A DNA stretch of 64,000 nt, from the NCBI RefSeq assembly GCF_018069895.1, contig NZ_JAGQDH010000010.1, positions 27,983-91,982 of the forward strand, read 5' to 3'. The stretch comes from Roseovarius autotrophicus. Lineage in GTDB: Bacteria > Pseudomonadota > Alphaproteobacteria > Rhodobacterales > Rhodobacteraceae. Below the pieces are notes generated by a model. It saw only the letters and a list, made by a program, of their open reading frames with translations. It did no database searches and was not told the origin of the DNA. The position numbers were made by a program, and so were the translations under genes. Positions 1 through 6,821 of this stretch are shown here, piece by piece. The stretch's first letter is position 1; each line of letters starts with the position of its first letter.

Positions 1-53
1 AAAACTACGGTGACAGAGTTGACGCAGCCCGGACCTGTGGTTAAAGCGCCGCA

Positions 54-107
54 TGTGGCGCTTTGTTACCGGATTGCGGGCCACGTTAAACAACTCCGCT
101 AAAAGGT
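54..107 (+). promoter_or_regulatory. SAM-II riboswitch aptamer upstream of metZ
   Basis: The stretch has the layout of the SAM-II (metA/metZ) aptamer. A P1 helix pairs GTGGC (55-59) with GCCAC (80-84). The loop TTACCGGATTGC and the tail ending in GCTAAAAGG (98-106) match the conserved pseudoknot strands as I remember the consensus. An intrinsic terminator follows at 114-150, so SAM binding probably favours termination and lowers metZ expression. A second hairpin (43-50 with 57-64) overlaps the 5' P1 strand and would be mutually exclusive with the aptamer. The family assignment is from memory of the consensus; the pairing is read directly. Confidence 0.8.
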
Positions 108-113
108 CAGGAG

Positions 114-150
114 AAAGCCCCCTTTCGCTTGGCCGCGGGCGGGGCTTTTT
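114..150 (+). terminator. Rho-independent terminator / riboswitch expression platform
   Basis: AAAGCCCC (114-121) pairs perfectly with GGGGCTTT (141-148), and the T-run continues to 150. It lies between the SAM-II aptamer and the metZ ribosome-binding site, so it is the likely regulated output of the riboswitch. Confidence 0.8.
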
Positions 151-179
151 CGGTTGGGCCGCGCGCCCGGAGGACGGAT

Positions 180-1349
180 ATGAAGACACGCACGAAACTG
201 GTCCATGGCGGCACGCGGCGCAGCCAATACAACGAGGTAAGCGAGGCGATTTTCCTCACGCAGGGTTTTGTCTATGACAGCGCCGAGGCGGCTGAGGCGC
301 GGTTCATCAAGGCGGGACCGGACGAGTTCATCTATGCCCGCTACGGCAATCCTACGGTGGCCATGTTCGAGGAACGCATCGCCGCGCTTGAGGGGGCCGA
401 GGACGCCTTTGCCACGGCAAGCGGCATGGCGGCCGTCTCGGGCGCGCTGACCTCGATGCTGCGGGCGGGCGATCATGTGGTCTCGGCGCGGGCGCTGTTC
501 GGCTCGTGCCTCTATGTGCTGGAGGAGGTTCTCACGCGGTTCGGCGTCGAGGTGACATTCGTGGATGGCACCGACCTTGACGCGTGGCGCGCGGCGATCC
601 GGCCCGGCACGAAAGCCGTATTTTTCGAGACTGTCGCCAACCCGACGCTGGAGGTGATCGACATCGCCGCCGTGGCGGAACTGGCCCATGCGGCGGGGGC
701 GCTTGTGGTGGTGGACAATGTCTTTGCCACGCCGGTCTATTCCGATGCCATCGCTCAGGGGGCCGATGTGGTGATCTATTCGGCCACCAAGCACATCGAC
801 GGACAGGGGCGCTGTCTGGGCGGGGTGGTTCTGGGCGGCCGCGAGTTCATCCGCAAGACGCTTGAGCCCTACATGAAGCACACCGGCGGCGCGCTCTCGC
901 CGTTCAACGCCTGGGTCATGCTCAAGGGGCTTGAGACGATCGACCTGCGGGTGCGCGCGCAATCGGCCAGCGCGCAGGCGATTGCCGAGGCGCTTTCGGG
1001 TGACGCGCGGTTGCGGGTAATCTATCCGGGGCTTGGGGATCATCCGCAGCACGCGCTGGCGATGCGGCAGATGGGGCAGGGGGGCACGGTGCTGTCGCTC
1101 GATCTGAAGGGCGGGCAGGCGGCGGCGTTCCGGTTTCTCAATGCGCTTGAAATCGTGATCATCTCCAACAACCTGGGCGATGCGAAATCCATCGTGACGC
1201 ACCCGGCCACCACCACCCACCAACGACTGCCGGCGGAACAGAAGGTCGTGCTCGGCATCACGCCGGGGCTGGTGCGGCTCAGCGTGGGGCTGGAGGATGC
1301 GGAGGACCTGATCGCCGATCTGCGGCATGCGCTTGACGCGGCGGGGTAG
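180..1349 (+). CDS. metZ: O-succinylhomoserine sulfhydrylase (MetZ)
   Basis: This 389-residue PLP enzyme of the Cys/Met metabolism family makes homocysteine directly from O-succinylhomoserine and sulfide in the cytoplasm. The internal aldimine lysine is K204 in SATKHIDG. The motif YARYGNPT near residue 52 and the SGMAAVSGAL segment are typical of the family. The length fits MetZ (about 390). The start is the ATG at 180, preceded by GGAGGA; an upstream in-frame start at 129 lies inside the terminator hairpin and is rejected. It is regulated by the SAM-II riboswitch and terminator just upstream. Cystathionine gamma-synthase is a close relative, but the MetZ-like opening (TKLVHGGTRRSQYNEVSEAI) favours sulfhydrylase. 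Confidence 0.92.
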   Translation: MKTRTKLVHGGTRRSQYNEVSEAIFLTQGFVYDSAEAAEARFIKAGPDEFIYARYGNPTVAMFEERIAALEGAEDAFATASGMAAVSGALTSMLRAGDHVVSARALFGSCLYVLEEVLTRFGVEVTFVDGTDLDAWRAAIRPGTKAVFFETVANPTLEVIDIAAVAELAHAAGALVVVDNVFATPVYSDAIAQGADVVIYSATKHIDGQGRCLGGVVLGGREFIRKTLEPYMKHTGGALSPFNAWVMLKGLETIDLRVRAQSASAQAIAEALSGDARLRVIYPGLGDHPQHALAMRQMGQGGTVLSLDLKGGQAAAFRFLNALEIVIISNNLGDAKSIVTHPATTTHQRLPAEQKVVLGITPGLVRLSVGLEDAEDLIADLRHALDAAG

Positions 1350-1387
1350 AAAGACCTGACGGAAATGATCCGGCCTGTCGCCTTTGG

Positions 1388-1401
1388 CGTAAGAACTTAC
1401 G
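1388..1401. promoter_or_regulatory. Palindrome upstream of folE2 (candidate operator)
   Basis: CGTAAG and CTTACG form an inverted repeat separated by AA, about 67 bp before the folE2 start. The position suits a repressor site, but I do not recognise the regulator. It does not match the Zur box I remember. Confidence 0.3.
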
Positions 1402-1467
1402 TGAATGGCAATTTCGGGGGAAACGGCTTATGTTTCTCTCGTGACGAGCGGACAGGGAAATTTTTGA

Positions 1468-2568
1468 ATGAACATGCATCCCTCTGACATGCTGCCGGTT
1501 CCCGACCGGGACGAGGCGAAACAGGCGCTTGCGCGGCTCCGGGCGTGGGCGTCCTCGGCCACCGCCGAAGAGGTGGCCGACCTCGATCCGGCGATCGCGC
1601 GTCTTTTACCCGAGGCGACCCTGACGAACTATCCCGCCATGGCCCGTGACTATCCCGAAGGTTTCGAGGTGGACGACGCCTATCGCGCCTCGCTGCCCGA
1701 CCTTCAGAACGGCCCGGCCTCGCTCATCCGGGGCACGAAACAGCAGTTACAGCATGTGGGGATTTCCAACTTCCGCCTGCCGATCCGCTTTCACACCCGC
1801 GACAATGGCGATCTCACGCTTGAGACATCCGTTACCGGCACGGTCAGCCTGGAGGCGGGCAAGAAGGGCATCAACATGTCGCGCATCATGCGCAGCTTTT
1901 ACAAGCATGCCGAAAAAACCTTCAGCTTCGAGGTGATGGAGGCGGCGCTTGATGATTACCTGACCGATCTCGACAGCGGCGAGGCGCGGTTGCAGATGCG
2001 GCTGTCCTACCCGATGAAGCTGCGGTCGCTGCGCTCTGGTCTCGAGGGCTATCAGTATTACGACATCGCGCTGGAACTGGTGGAACAGGGCGGGGTCAAG
2101 CGCAAGTTCGTGCATCTCGATTATGTCTATTCCTCGACCTGCCCCTGTTCGCTGGAGTTGAGCGAGCACGCGCGCGCCACGCGCGGGCAGCTTGCGACAC
2201 CACATTCGCAACGCTCGGTCGCACGTCTCTCGATCGAGGTGGTCGCGGGCGGTTGCTTGTGGTTCGAGGACCTCATCGACCTCGCGCGTCGCTCCGTGCC
2301 GACCGAGACGCAGGTCATGGTCAAGCGCGAGGACGAGCAGGCTTTTGCCGAGTTGAACGCGGCCAACGCGATCTTTGTCGAGGATGCCGCGCGGCTTTTC
2401 TGCGAGCAGTTGCTGGCCGATCCGCGCATCGGCGATTTCCGCGTAGTGGCCAGCCATCAGGAAAGTCTGCACAGTCATGACGCGGTCAGCGTGCTGACCG
2501 AGGGCGAGACCTTCGCCGCAACCAGCCTTGATCCGCGCCTGTTCCAGACGCTTGTTCACGGCGGCTAG
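1468..2568 (+). CDS. folE2: GTP cyclohydrolase FolE2 (type IB)
   Basis: This 366-residue protein belongs to the COG1469/FolE2 family, which converts GTP to 7,8-dihydroneopterin triphosphate, the first step of folate (and queuosine-type) pterin synthesis. It has the family motif CPCS (C225/C227) followed by LSEHARATRG, a downstream conserved histidine (H246) and the KKGINMSR block near residue 132. The roughly 60-residue N-terminal extension before the core is usual for the alphaproteobacterial form. FolE2 can use several metals and often replaces zinc-dependent FolE under zinc limitation; no Zur box is evident. The start ATG at 1468 follows a weak GGGA site. It stands alone, 118 bp after metZ. 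Confidence 0.92.
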   Translation: MNMHPSDMLPVPDRDEAKQALARLRAWASSATAEEVADLDPAIARLLPEATLTNYPAMARDYPEGFEVDDAYRASLPDLQNGPASLIRGTKQQLQHVGISNFRLPIRFHTRDNGDLTLETSVTGTVSLEAGKKGINMSRIMRSFYKHAEKTFSFEVMEAALDDYLTDLDSGEARLQMRLSYPMKLRSLRSGLEGYQYYDIALELVEQGGVKRKFVHLDYVYSSTCPCSLELSEHARATRGQLATPHSQRSVARLSIEVVAGGCLWFEDLIDLARRSVPTETQVMVKREDEQAFAELNAANAIFVEDAARLFCEQLLADPRIGDFRVVASHQESLHSHDAVSVLTEGETFAATSLDPRLFQTLVHGG

Positions 2569-2609
2569 GCGCGCTGCCCGGTTTTTGGGCAGTCCAGGAG
2601 CCCTGCTGG

Positions 2610-2671
2610 CGGCATTTTGCTGCATATGCGAAATGTGATTTGACCTCGCGGCATTTTGCTGCAACGCAGCA
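2610..2671. promoter_or_regulatory. Repeated PhaR-like boxes upstream of the phasin-like gene
   Basis: A 15-bp direct repeat (CGGCATTTTGCTGCA) occurs at 2610-2624 and 2649-2663. The second copy completes the palindrome TGCTGC-AAC-GCAGCA (2657-2671), which contains CTGC-N3-GCAG. PhaR, the polyhydroxybutyrate-responsive repressor of Paracoccus and Rhodobacter, is reported to bind CTGC-N3/4-GCAG ahead of phasin genes. The gene downstream has phasin-like features, so the site and target agree. Confidence 0.55.
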
Positions 2672-2744
2672 TTGGACCTGCGTTAGACGCGTGTCACCTG
2701 TCTGCGCCATAATGGCCGACACCTGACAAAGAGGATCAAGGAAC

Positions 2745-3284
2745 ATGTTTACACCCGATCTGCCGCTCAAGCTGTCTGCCGCCAGCATTCGGCTGACCGG
2801 CTATATGGTCGAAAGCCAGTTGCGCATTGCCCGGATCATGACCGAGGCGGGATTGCGCGCGACGCCCTTGGGGCCGCTTTTCAAATCGCAGGAGGCTCCG
2901 GCCACACGCGCCATCGCCCCGGCCAAGCCGCGCGCCGCGCGCCCCGCCGTCAAACCTGTCGTCAAGCCGGCTCTGAGCCCGGTCAAGGACGCGGCCCCCG
3001 CGCCCAAGCCCGCCCCGAAAGCCAAAGAAGCGCCAGTCGCTTCACCCGAAGCCAAATCCGCCCCCGCGCCCAAGCCTGCGCCGAAAGCGGAAGTGGCCGC
3101 CGCGCCCAAGCCCAAGGCCGAGGCCGCCCCGGTCAAACCGGCACCCACCGCTGCCAAGGCACAGGCCGAGATTGCCAAGCCCGAGGTCGCCAAGGCCGAA
3201 GCCCCCGCCGCGCTCAAGCGCCCGCGTGCGCCTTCGGCACCGCCCGCATTGCCCGAACGCGCGGCAAAAGCCGATACGGAATAA
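2745..3284 (+). CDS. Ala/Lys/Pro-rich phasin-like protein of unknown function
   Basis: The protein has 179 residues. The first 45 or so are amphipathic and Met/Leu/Ala-rich (ending near GLRATPLGPLF). The rest is low-complexity Ala-Pro-Lys with repeated KPAPKA-type units, resembling the basic tails of some PHA granule-associated and histone-like proteins. I do not recognise a named family with certainty. The two PhaR-like boxes immediately upstream (2610-2671) suggest a role with polyhydroxyalkanoate granules. A good ribosome-binding stretch (AGAGGATCAAGG) sits before the ATG, and a terminator follows at 3293-3333. It could instead be a DNA-binding basic protein. Confidence 0.7.
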   Translation: MFTPDLPLKLSAASIRLTGYMVESQLRIARIMTEAGLRATPLGPLFKSQEAPATRAIAPAKPRAARPAVKPVVKPALSPVKDAAPAPKPAPKAKEAPVASPEAKSAPAPKPAPKAEVAAAPKPKAEAAPVKPAPTAAKAQAEIAKPEVAKAEAPAALKRPRAPSAPPALPERAAKADTE

Positions 3285-3292
3285 GTCCTTGC

Positions 3293-3333
3293 TGGCCGGG
3301 ATGCAGCAGATGCAACCCGGCCATTCCGTTTTG
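3293..3333 (+). terminator. Rho-independent terminator after the phasin-like gene
   Basis: TGGCCGGG (3293-3300) pairs perfectly with CCCGGCCA (3316-3323), followed by TTCCGTTTT. Confidence 0.65.
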
Positions 3334-3407
3334 GCGCTCGTCATGTCAGTGGCTATGACCTAATTAGATCGCAGGGAGGAAACGCATCACATCCGTGAGG
3401 TTTCCAA

Positions 3408-3629
3408 ATGGCATACATATCCACGAATATCACATCTGCCCCGCTGCGCGCTTTCTGGAAGGGCTTTGTCGCCGCGCTTGAAAGATCCTGCGAACGGCAC
3501 GCGCAAGTGCAGAGCCGTCGCGCCCGGATCGAGGCGCTCGAGGCGAAATCCGATGAGGAACTCGCCCGGATTGGCCTCCGCCGGGACGATATCGCCTATC
3601 ATGTCTTCAAGGACCTTTTCTACGCCTGA
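3408..3629 (+). CDS. DUF1127 domain protein
   Basis: This 73-residue basic protein ends with the DUF1127 signature DEELARIGLRRDDI (the family usually reads LARLSDxELxDIGLxRxDI). DUF1127 proteins are small, abundant alphaproteobacterial proteins linked to RNA turnover and to phosphate or stress responses in some species; the role here is not shown. It is monocistronic, with its own terminator at 3647-3685. A second DUF1127 protein lies just downstream. Confidence 0.8.
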   Translation: MAYISTNITSAPLRAFWKGFVAALERSCERHAQVQSRRARIEALEAKSDEELARIGLRRDDIAYHVFKDLFYA

Positions 3630-3646
3630 ACAAGACGAGACAATCT

Positions 3647-3686
3647 GTCCCCGCCCGCGTCATGGCGCGGCGGGGACGATGTTTTT
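3647..3686 (+). terminator. Rho-independent terminator after DUF1127 gene
   Basis: GTCCCCGCC (3647-3655) pairs perfectly with GGCGGGGAC (3669-3677), followed by GATGTTTTT. Confidence 0.7.
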
Positions 3687-3698
3687 GCTGCACCGCAG
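3686..3698. promoter_or_regulatory. Third CTGC-N3-GCAG (PhaR-like) box
   Basis: TGCTGC-ACC-GCAG at 3686-3698 repeats the pattern seen at 2657-2671, about 105 bp before the second DUF1127 start. It abuts the T-run of the preceding terminator, so it could serve the downstream promoter. Confidence 0.35.
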
Positions 3699-3720
3699 CG
3701 GAAATCCGCGCAAGACGCGC

Positions 3721-3761
3721 CGCATCCCGCGAAATTTCCGGCGGGATGCGCTATATTGACA
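3721..3761. promoter_or_regulatory. Perfect 10-bp inverted repeat plus TTGACA element
   Basis: CGCATCCCGC (3721-3730) and GCGGGATGCG (3741-3750) are perfect arms around a 10-nt loop. A TTGACA hexamer follows at 3756-3761 with no clear -10 partner. The position, 40-80 bp before a start codon, suits an operator or promoter region. Confidence 0.35.
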
Positions 3762-3802
3762 GTCAGGGAGGGGACCCTCGCAAGCGACGATAAGGGGACC
3801 CA

Positions 3803-4036
3803 ATGACCGCAGACATCGTGCATACCCGTTTTCTGCCCGCCGGCTGGCGGCGTGATCTAGACCTGTTTCTGACCGAACGCGCGCCGGGCATGAATGGCTA
3901 CATGCTGTCGCGACGCCGGATTGACAGCGTGATGCGCCTCCAGGCGCTCAGCGACCGTGATCTTGCTGCGATGGGGCTGCAGCGCGCCGATATTCCGGCT
4001 TTCGTGTTCGAGGATGTGCTGCCCGATCAGCTCTGA
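3803..4036 (+). CDS. DUF1127-like small protein
   Basis: This 77-residue protein has the C-terminal signature LSDRDLAAMGLQRADIPAFVFEDV, like the DUF1127 protein at 3408-3629, with a different N-terminus. Its ribosome-binding site is AAGGGGACCCA before ATG. It has its own upstream region with an inverted repeat and a PhaR-like box, so it is probably regulated separately. Function unknown. Confidence 0.72.
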   Translation: MTADIVHTRFLPAGWRRDLDLFLTERAPGMNGYMLSRRRIDSVMRLQALSDRDLAAMGLQRADIPAFVFEDVLPDQL

Positions 4037-4093
4037 GACAGCGCCGCCCAAGCCGCTTGACAGGCGCGCGGGCTGACGCCAAGGCTGCGCTCC

Positions 4094-5542
4094 ATGTTTG
4101 ACGTGCGCCCCGTGGGATATCTTGTCGGGCTGATGGTGATGGCCATGGGCCTTACCATGGCCTTGCCACTTCTGGTGGATCTCGCCGAAGGGCGTGAGCA
4201 TTGGCCCGTTTTCGCCGAAAGCATGATCGTGACCTGCCTCGCCGGGGGGCTGGTGGCGCTGTCCTGCCGCAATTCGGTGGGGCAGGGGCTGAACATCCAG
4301 CAGGCGTTTCTGCTGACAACGACGGTCTGGGTGGCGCTGCCGCTTTTCGGCGCGATGCCCTTCATGCTGGGCGAGACGCAGCTTGGCTTTGTCGATGCGT
4401 TCTTCGAATCGATGTCGGGGATGACCACGACCGGCACCACGGTCATCGCCGGGCTTGATGATCTGCCCAAGGGGATCCTGCTGTGGCGCGGCATCCTGCA
4501 ATGGCTGGGCGGGCTTGGCATTGTCATCGTGGCGCTGGTGTTCCTGCCCGAAATGCGGGTGGGCGGGATGCAGTTCTTTCGTTCCGAGGGGTTCGATACC
4601 TTCGGCAAGGCGCTGCCGCGCACGATCGATATCTCGAAAGGGGTGCTTAACGTCTATCTGGGCCTGACGGTTGTCTGCACGGCGACCTATCTCGCGCTTG
4701 GCATGGGGGCGTTCGATGCGACGGTGCACGCGCTGACCACAGTCTCGACCGGGGGATTTTCCACGACCGATGCCTCGTTCGGTGCCTTTCCCGGTGCACC
4801 GCAATATGCCTGCGTGGTGTTCATGGTGTTGGCCAGTCTGCCGTTCGTACGGATGATGCAGGGTGTGCAGGGAAACCTGCGGCCGCTGCTGCAGGATACA
4901 CAGGTGCGTACCTATATCCGCTGGCTGTTCTATTCCTTTGCGCTGCTGGCGGCCTATGACATTCTTGCGCTCGGAAATTTCGATGAGGCGCGGCTGCGTG
5001 AGCGGCTGTTCAACGTGGTGTCGCTGTTTTCCGGCACGGGCTATGGCGACGGCGATGTGACGGCCTATGGCCACTTTTCCTTTGCCATCCTGATCATCGT
5101 GGGGGCGATCGGCGGCTGCACCGGCTCCACCGGCTGTTCGATCAAGATCTTCCGCTACCAGCTCATGCTGCGCGCGCTCGGCCAGCAGGCGCGGCGGATA
5201 TTCCATCCCTCCTCGGTCATGGTGCTGCGTCATGAGGGGCGGCAGGTCGAGGATGAGGTGCTGCAATCGGTGATGCTGCTCTTTACCGTCTATATCCTGT
5301 CGCTCGGGTTCTTTTCTGTGGCGTTGGAACTGACCGGGCTGACACTGATGGAATCGGTCACCGGCGCGTGGACGGCGATCTTCAACATCGGTCCCGCCTT
5401 CGGGCCAAGCGTGGGCGATACCGGCTCGGTTCAGGCCTTTCCCGAGATGGCGAAGGCGCTGATGATCGCGGCCATGCTGATGGGACGGCTGGAAATCATC
5501 GCCGTCATCGTGCTTCTGCTGCCACGCTTCTGGCGCCCCTGA
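4094..5542 (+). CDS. trkH: TrkH-type potassium uptake transmembrane subunit
   Basis: The 482-residue integral membrane protein is the length usual for TrkH. The four pore-loop selectivity filters can be read in order: MTTTGTT (near residue 112), VSTGGFST (near 218), GTGYGDGD (near 317) and IGGCTGSTGC (near 340). It forms the K+ channel-like translocation subunit of the Trk system in the inner membrane and normally works with the cytoplasmic NAD-binding TrkA; no trkA lies in the window. The start ATG at 4094 gives the canonical first transmembrane helix. A hairpin follows immediately. Confidence 0.92.
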   Translation: MFDVRPVGYLVGLMVMAMGLTMALPLLVDLAEGREHWPVFAESMIVTCLAGGLVALSCRNSVGQGLNIQQAFLLTTTVWVALPLFGAMPFMLGETQLGFVDAFFESMSGMTTTGTTVIAGLDDLPKGILLWRGILQWLGGLGIVIVALVFLPEMRVGGMQFFRSEGFDTFGKALPRTIDISKGVLNVYLGLTVVCTATYLALGMGAFDATVHALTTVSTGGFSTTDASFGAFPGAPQYACVVFMVLASLPFVRMMQGVQGNLRPLLQDTQVRTYIRWLFYSFALLAAYDILALGNFDEARLRERLFNVVSLFSGTGYGDGDVTAYGHFSFAILIIVGAIGGCTGSTGCSIKIFRYQLMLRALGQQARRIFHPSSVMVLRHEGRQVEDEVLQSVMLLFTVYILSLGFFSVALELTGLTLMESVTGAWTAIFNIGPAFGPSVGDTGSVQAFPEMAKALMIAAMLMGRLEIIAVIVLLLPRFWRP

Positions 5543-5565
5543 GCCGGCCTGACCGGCCCGGCTCA
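5540..5565 (+). terminator. Hairpin at the trkH stop codon (possible terminator)
   Basis: TGAGCCGG (5540-5547, including the stop codon) pairs perfectly with CCGGCTCA (5558-5565). No T-run follows, so it may act with Rho or only stabilise the 3' end. Confidence 0.4.
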
Positions 5566-5599
5566 CCCCTGGCGGGCAAGGTCCATCTGGAAAGAAGAC

Positions 5600-5675
5600 T
5601 GGTGCCGCTGAAGGGACTCGAACCCCCGACCCCATCATTACGAATGACGTGCTCTACCAGCTGAGCTACAGCGGC
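5600..5675 (-). tRNA. tRNA-Thr (anticodon CGT)
   Basis: Read on the minus strand, the acceptor arms GCCGCTG and CAGCGGC pair over 7 bp, the D-arm begins TAGCTCAGCTGGTAGAGC, and the T-loop is GGTTCGAGTCC. The anticodon loop is TTCGTAA in the stem CGTCA/TGATG, giving anticodon CGT (5640-5642) for the codon ACG. The discriminator is A and the CCA end is encoded (5600-5602). It is a stand-alone tRNA, 76 nt with CCA. Confidence 0.95.
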
Positions 5676-5765
5676 ACTCTTCTCGACAGGCGCGCCGGAG
5701 CGGGCCTTGTGCGACCGAGCGTCTATACGCTCTGTTCCGACCGTGCAAGGGGTTTTGCGCGCCTG

Positions 5766-5900
5766 TCACCGCAAGTGCGGGGGGGGCTCATTCGTCCGGG
5801 CCGGGGGCGCGGGCAGATCGGCCTCGCGGGCTGCGACAACGCCGCCCGCGCCGGCGACGGCGCAGGTGATGAAAACCTCTCGGGGCATGGTAAGGGGCAT
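5766..5900 (-). pseudogene. Probable N-terminal remnant of a beta-keto acid cleavage enzyme (DUF849)
   Basis: A 44-codon reading frame begins with MPLTMPREVFITCAVAGAGG. This closely resembles the N-terminus of DUF849/BKACE enzymes (typically MPRxVxITCAVTG) as I remember them. It then drifts into Pro/Arg-rich sequence and stops, where a real enzyme has about 300 residues. It starts 43 bp beyond the mazG stop on the same strand. Probably a degraded remnant; a chance resemblance of a short frame cannot be excluded without a search. Confidence 0.4.
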
Positions 5901-5942
5901 GGTGGCTCATTCCGTCAGGTTGCGGGGCGCGCACGGGGCGCC

Positions 5943-6758
5943 TCAGCGGCGTTCCTCGGTCTTGGCAGCGTTCCAGAGCGCGTCCATTTCCGCAAGATCG
6001 CTGTCCTCGGGGCGGCGTCCATCTTCGGCCAGACGTCCCTCGATCCACTCGAAACGGCGGGTGAATTTGGCGTTGGCGCGGCGCAGCGCGGCCTCGGGGC
6101 AAAGCCGCATGTGCCGCGCGAGATTGGCCATGACGAAAAGCAGATCGCCGAATTCGTCTTCGATCCTGTCGGGATCGGCCTTTGCTGCCGCCTCATGCAG
6201 TTCCTCAACTTCCTCTCGTATCTTGTCGAGAACATGAGAGGAGTCGGGCCAGTCGAACCCCACCCGCGCGGCGCGCTTTTGCAATTTCACCGCCCGCAGC
6301 AGCGCAGGCAGGCCAAGCGCCACGCCCTCGAGCGTGCCGCGCCGCCCCTCTGATGCGCGCTCGGCGGCCTTGACCGTCTCCCAGTCGCGGGTCTGTTGCT
6401 CGACTGATTTCTCTCGGCTTTCATTGCCGAACACATGCGGGTGCCGCGCCACCATCTTGTCGGAAATGGCATTGGCCACGTCCTCGATGTCGAACAGCCC
6501 CTTGTCGCGCGCGATCTGCGCGTGAAACACCGCCTGCAACAAGAGGTCGCCCAGTTCCGAGCGCAGTTCCTGCCAATCGCCTCGTTCGATGGCGTCGGCG
6601 ACTTCGTATGCCTCTTCAATGGTATAGGGGGCGATGGTGGCGAAATCCTGTTCGATATCCCAGGGACAGCCCGTCTCTGGATCGCGCAGCCGCGCCATGA
6701 TCGCGATGAGCCGGGGCAGCCCGCCGCGCGCGTCATGAATAAGGGCATCGTCAACCAT
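5943..6758 (-). CDS. mazG: Nucleoside triphosphate pyrophosphohydrolase MazG
   Basis: This 271-residue protein has two all-alpha MazG domains. The first carries the EEAYEVADAIE and ELGDLLLQAVFH metal-binding motifs (near residues 38-63); the second has EEVEELHEA and DEFGDLLFVMANLARH (near 175-208). MazG hydrolyses non-canonical or surplus NTPs to NMP and PPi and can influence ppGpp levels. The length fits the E. coli-type enzyme. The ATG at 6758 is chosen because the domain starts right after it (LIAIMARLRDPETGCPWD); the frame extends upstream into the opposite-strand amidohydrolase gene, which is shadow. Confidence 0.9.
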   Translation of the reverse strand: MVDDALIHDARGGLPRLIAIMARLRDPETGCPWDIEQDFATIAPYTIEEAYEVADAIERGDWQELRSELGDLLLQAVFHAQIARDKGLFDIEDVANAISDKMVARHPHVFGNESREKSVEQQTRDWETVKAAERASEGRRGTLEGVALGLPALLRAVKLQKRAARVGFDWPDSSHVLDKIREEVEELHEAAAKADPDRIEDEFGDLLFVMANLARHMRLCPEAALRRANAKFTRRFEWIEGRLAEDGRRPEDSDLAEMDALWNAAKTEERR

Positions 6759-6821
6759 TGCAGCGCCTTCGTCTTTGCGGTTGAGTGCACCCTGACCTGT
6801 GAGAGGGGGGAGAGTCCAGCC

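Noticed and set aside
53..277. 74-codon plus-strand reading across the metZ leader
   Set aside because: It overlaps the riboswitch, terminator and metZ start in another frame; no ribosome-binding site and no protein-like sequence.
99..1328. 409-codon minus-strand reading over metZ
   Set aside because: Arg/His/Pro-rich antisense of metZ; high-GC shadow.
3857..5638. 593-codon minus-strand reading over trkH and the tRNA
   Set aside because: Antisense of trkH with His/Gln/Arg-rich sequence; it also spans the tRNA and has no known motif.
5603..5675. tRNA-Thr as phage attachment site
   Set aside because: The prophage lies 50 kb away and no repeat of the tRNA 3' end was seen near 55-57 kb.
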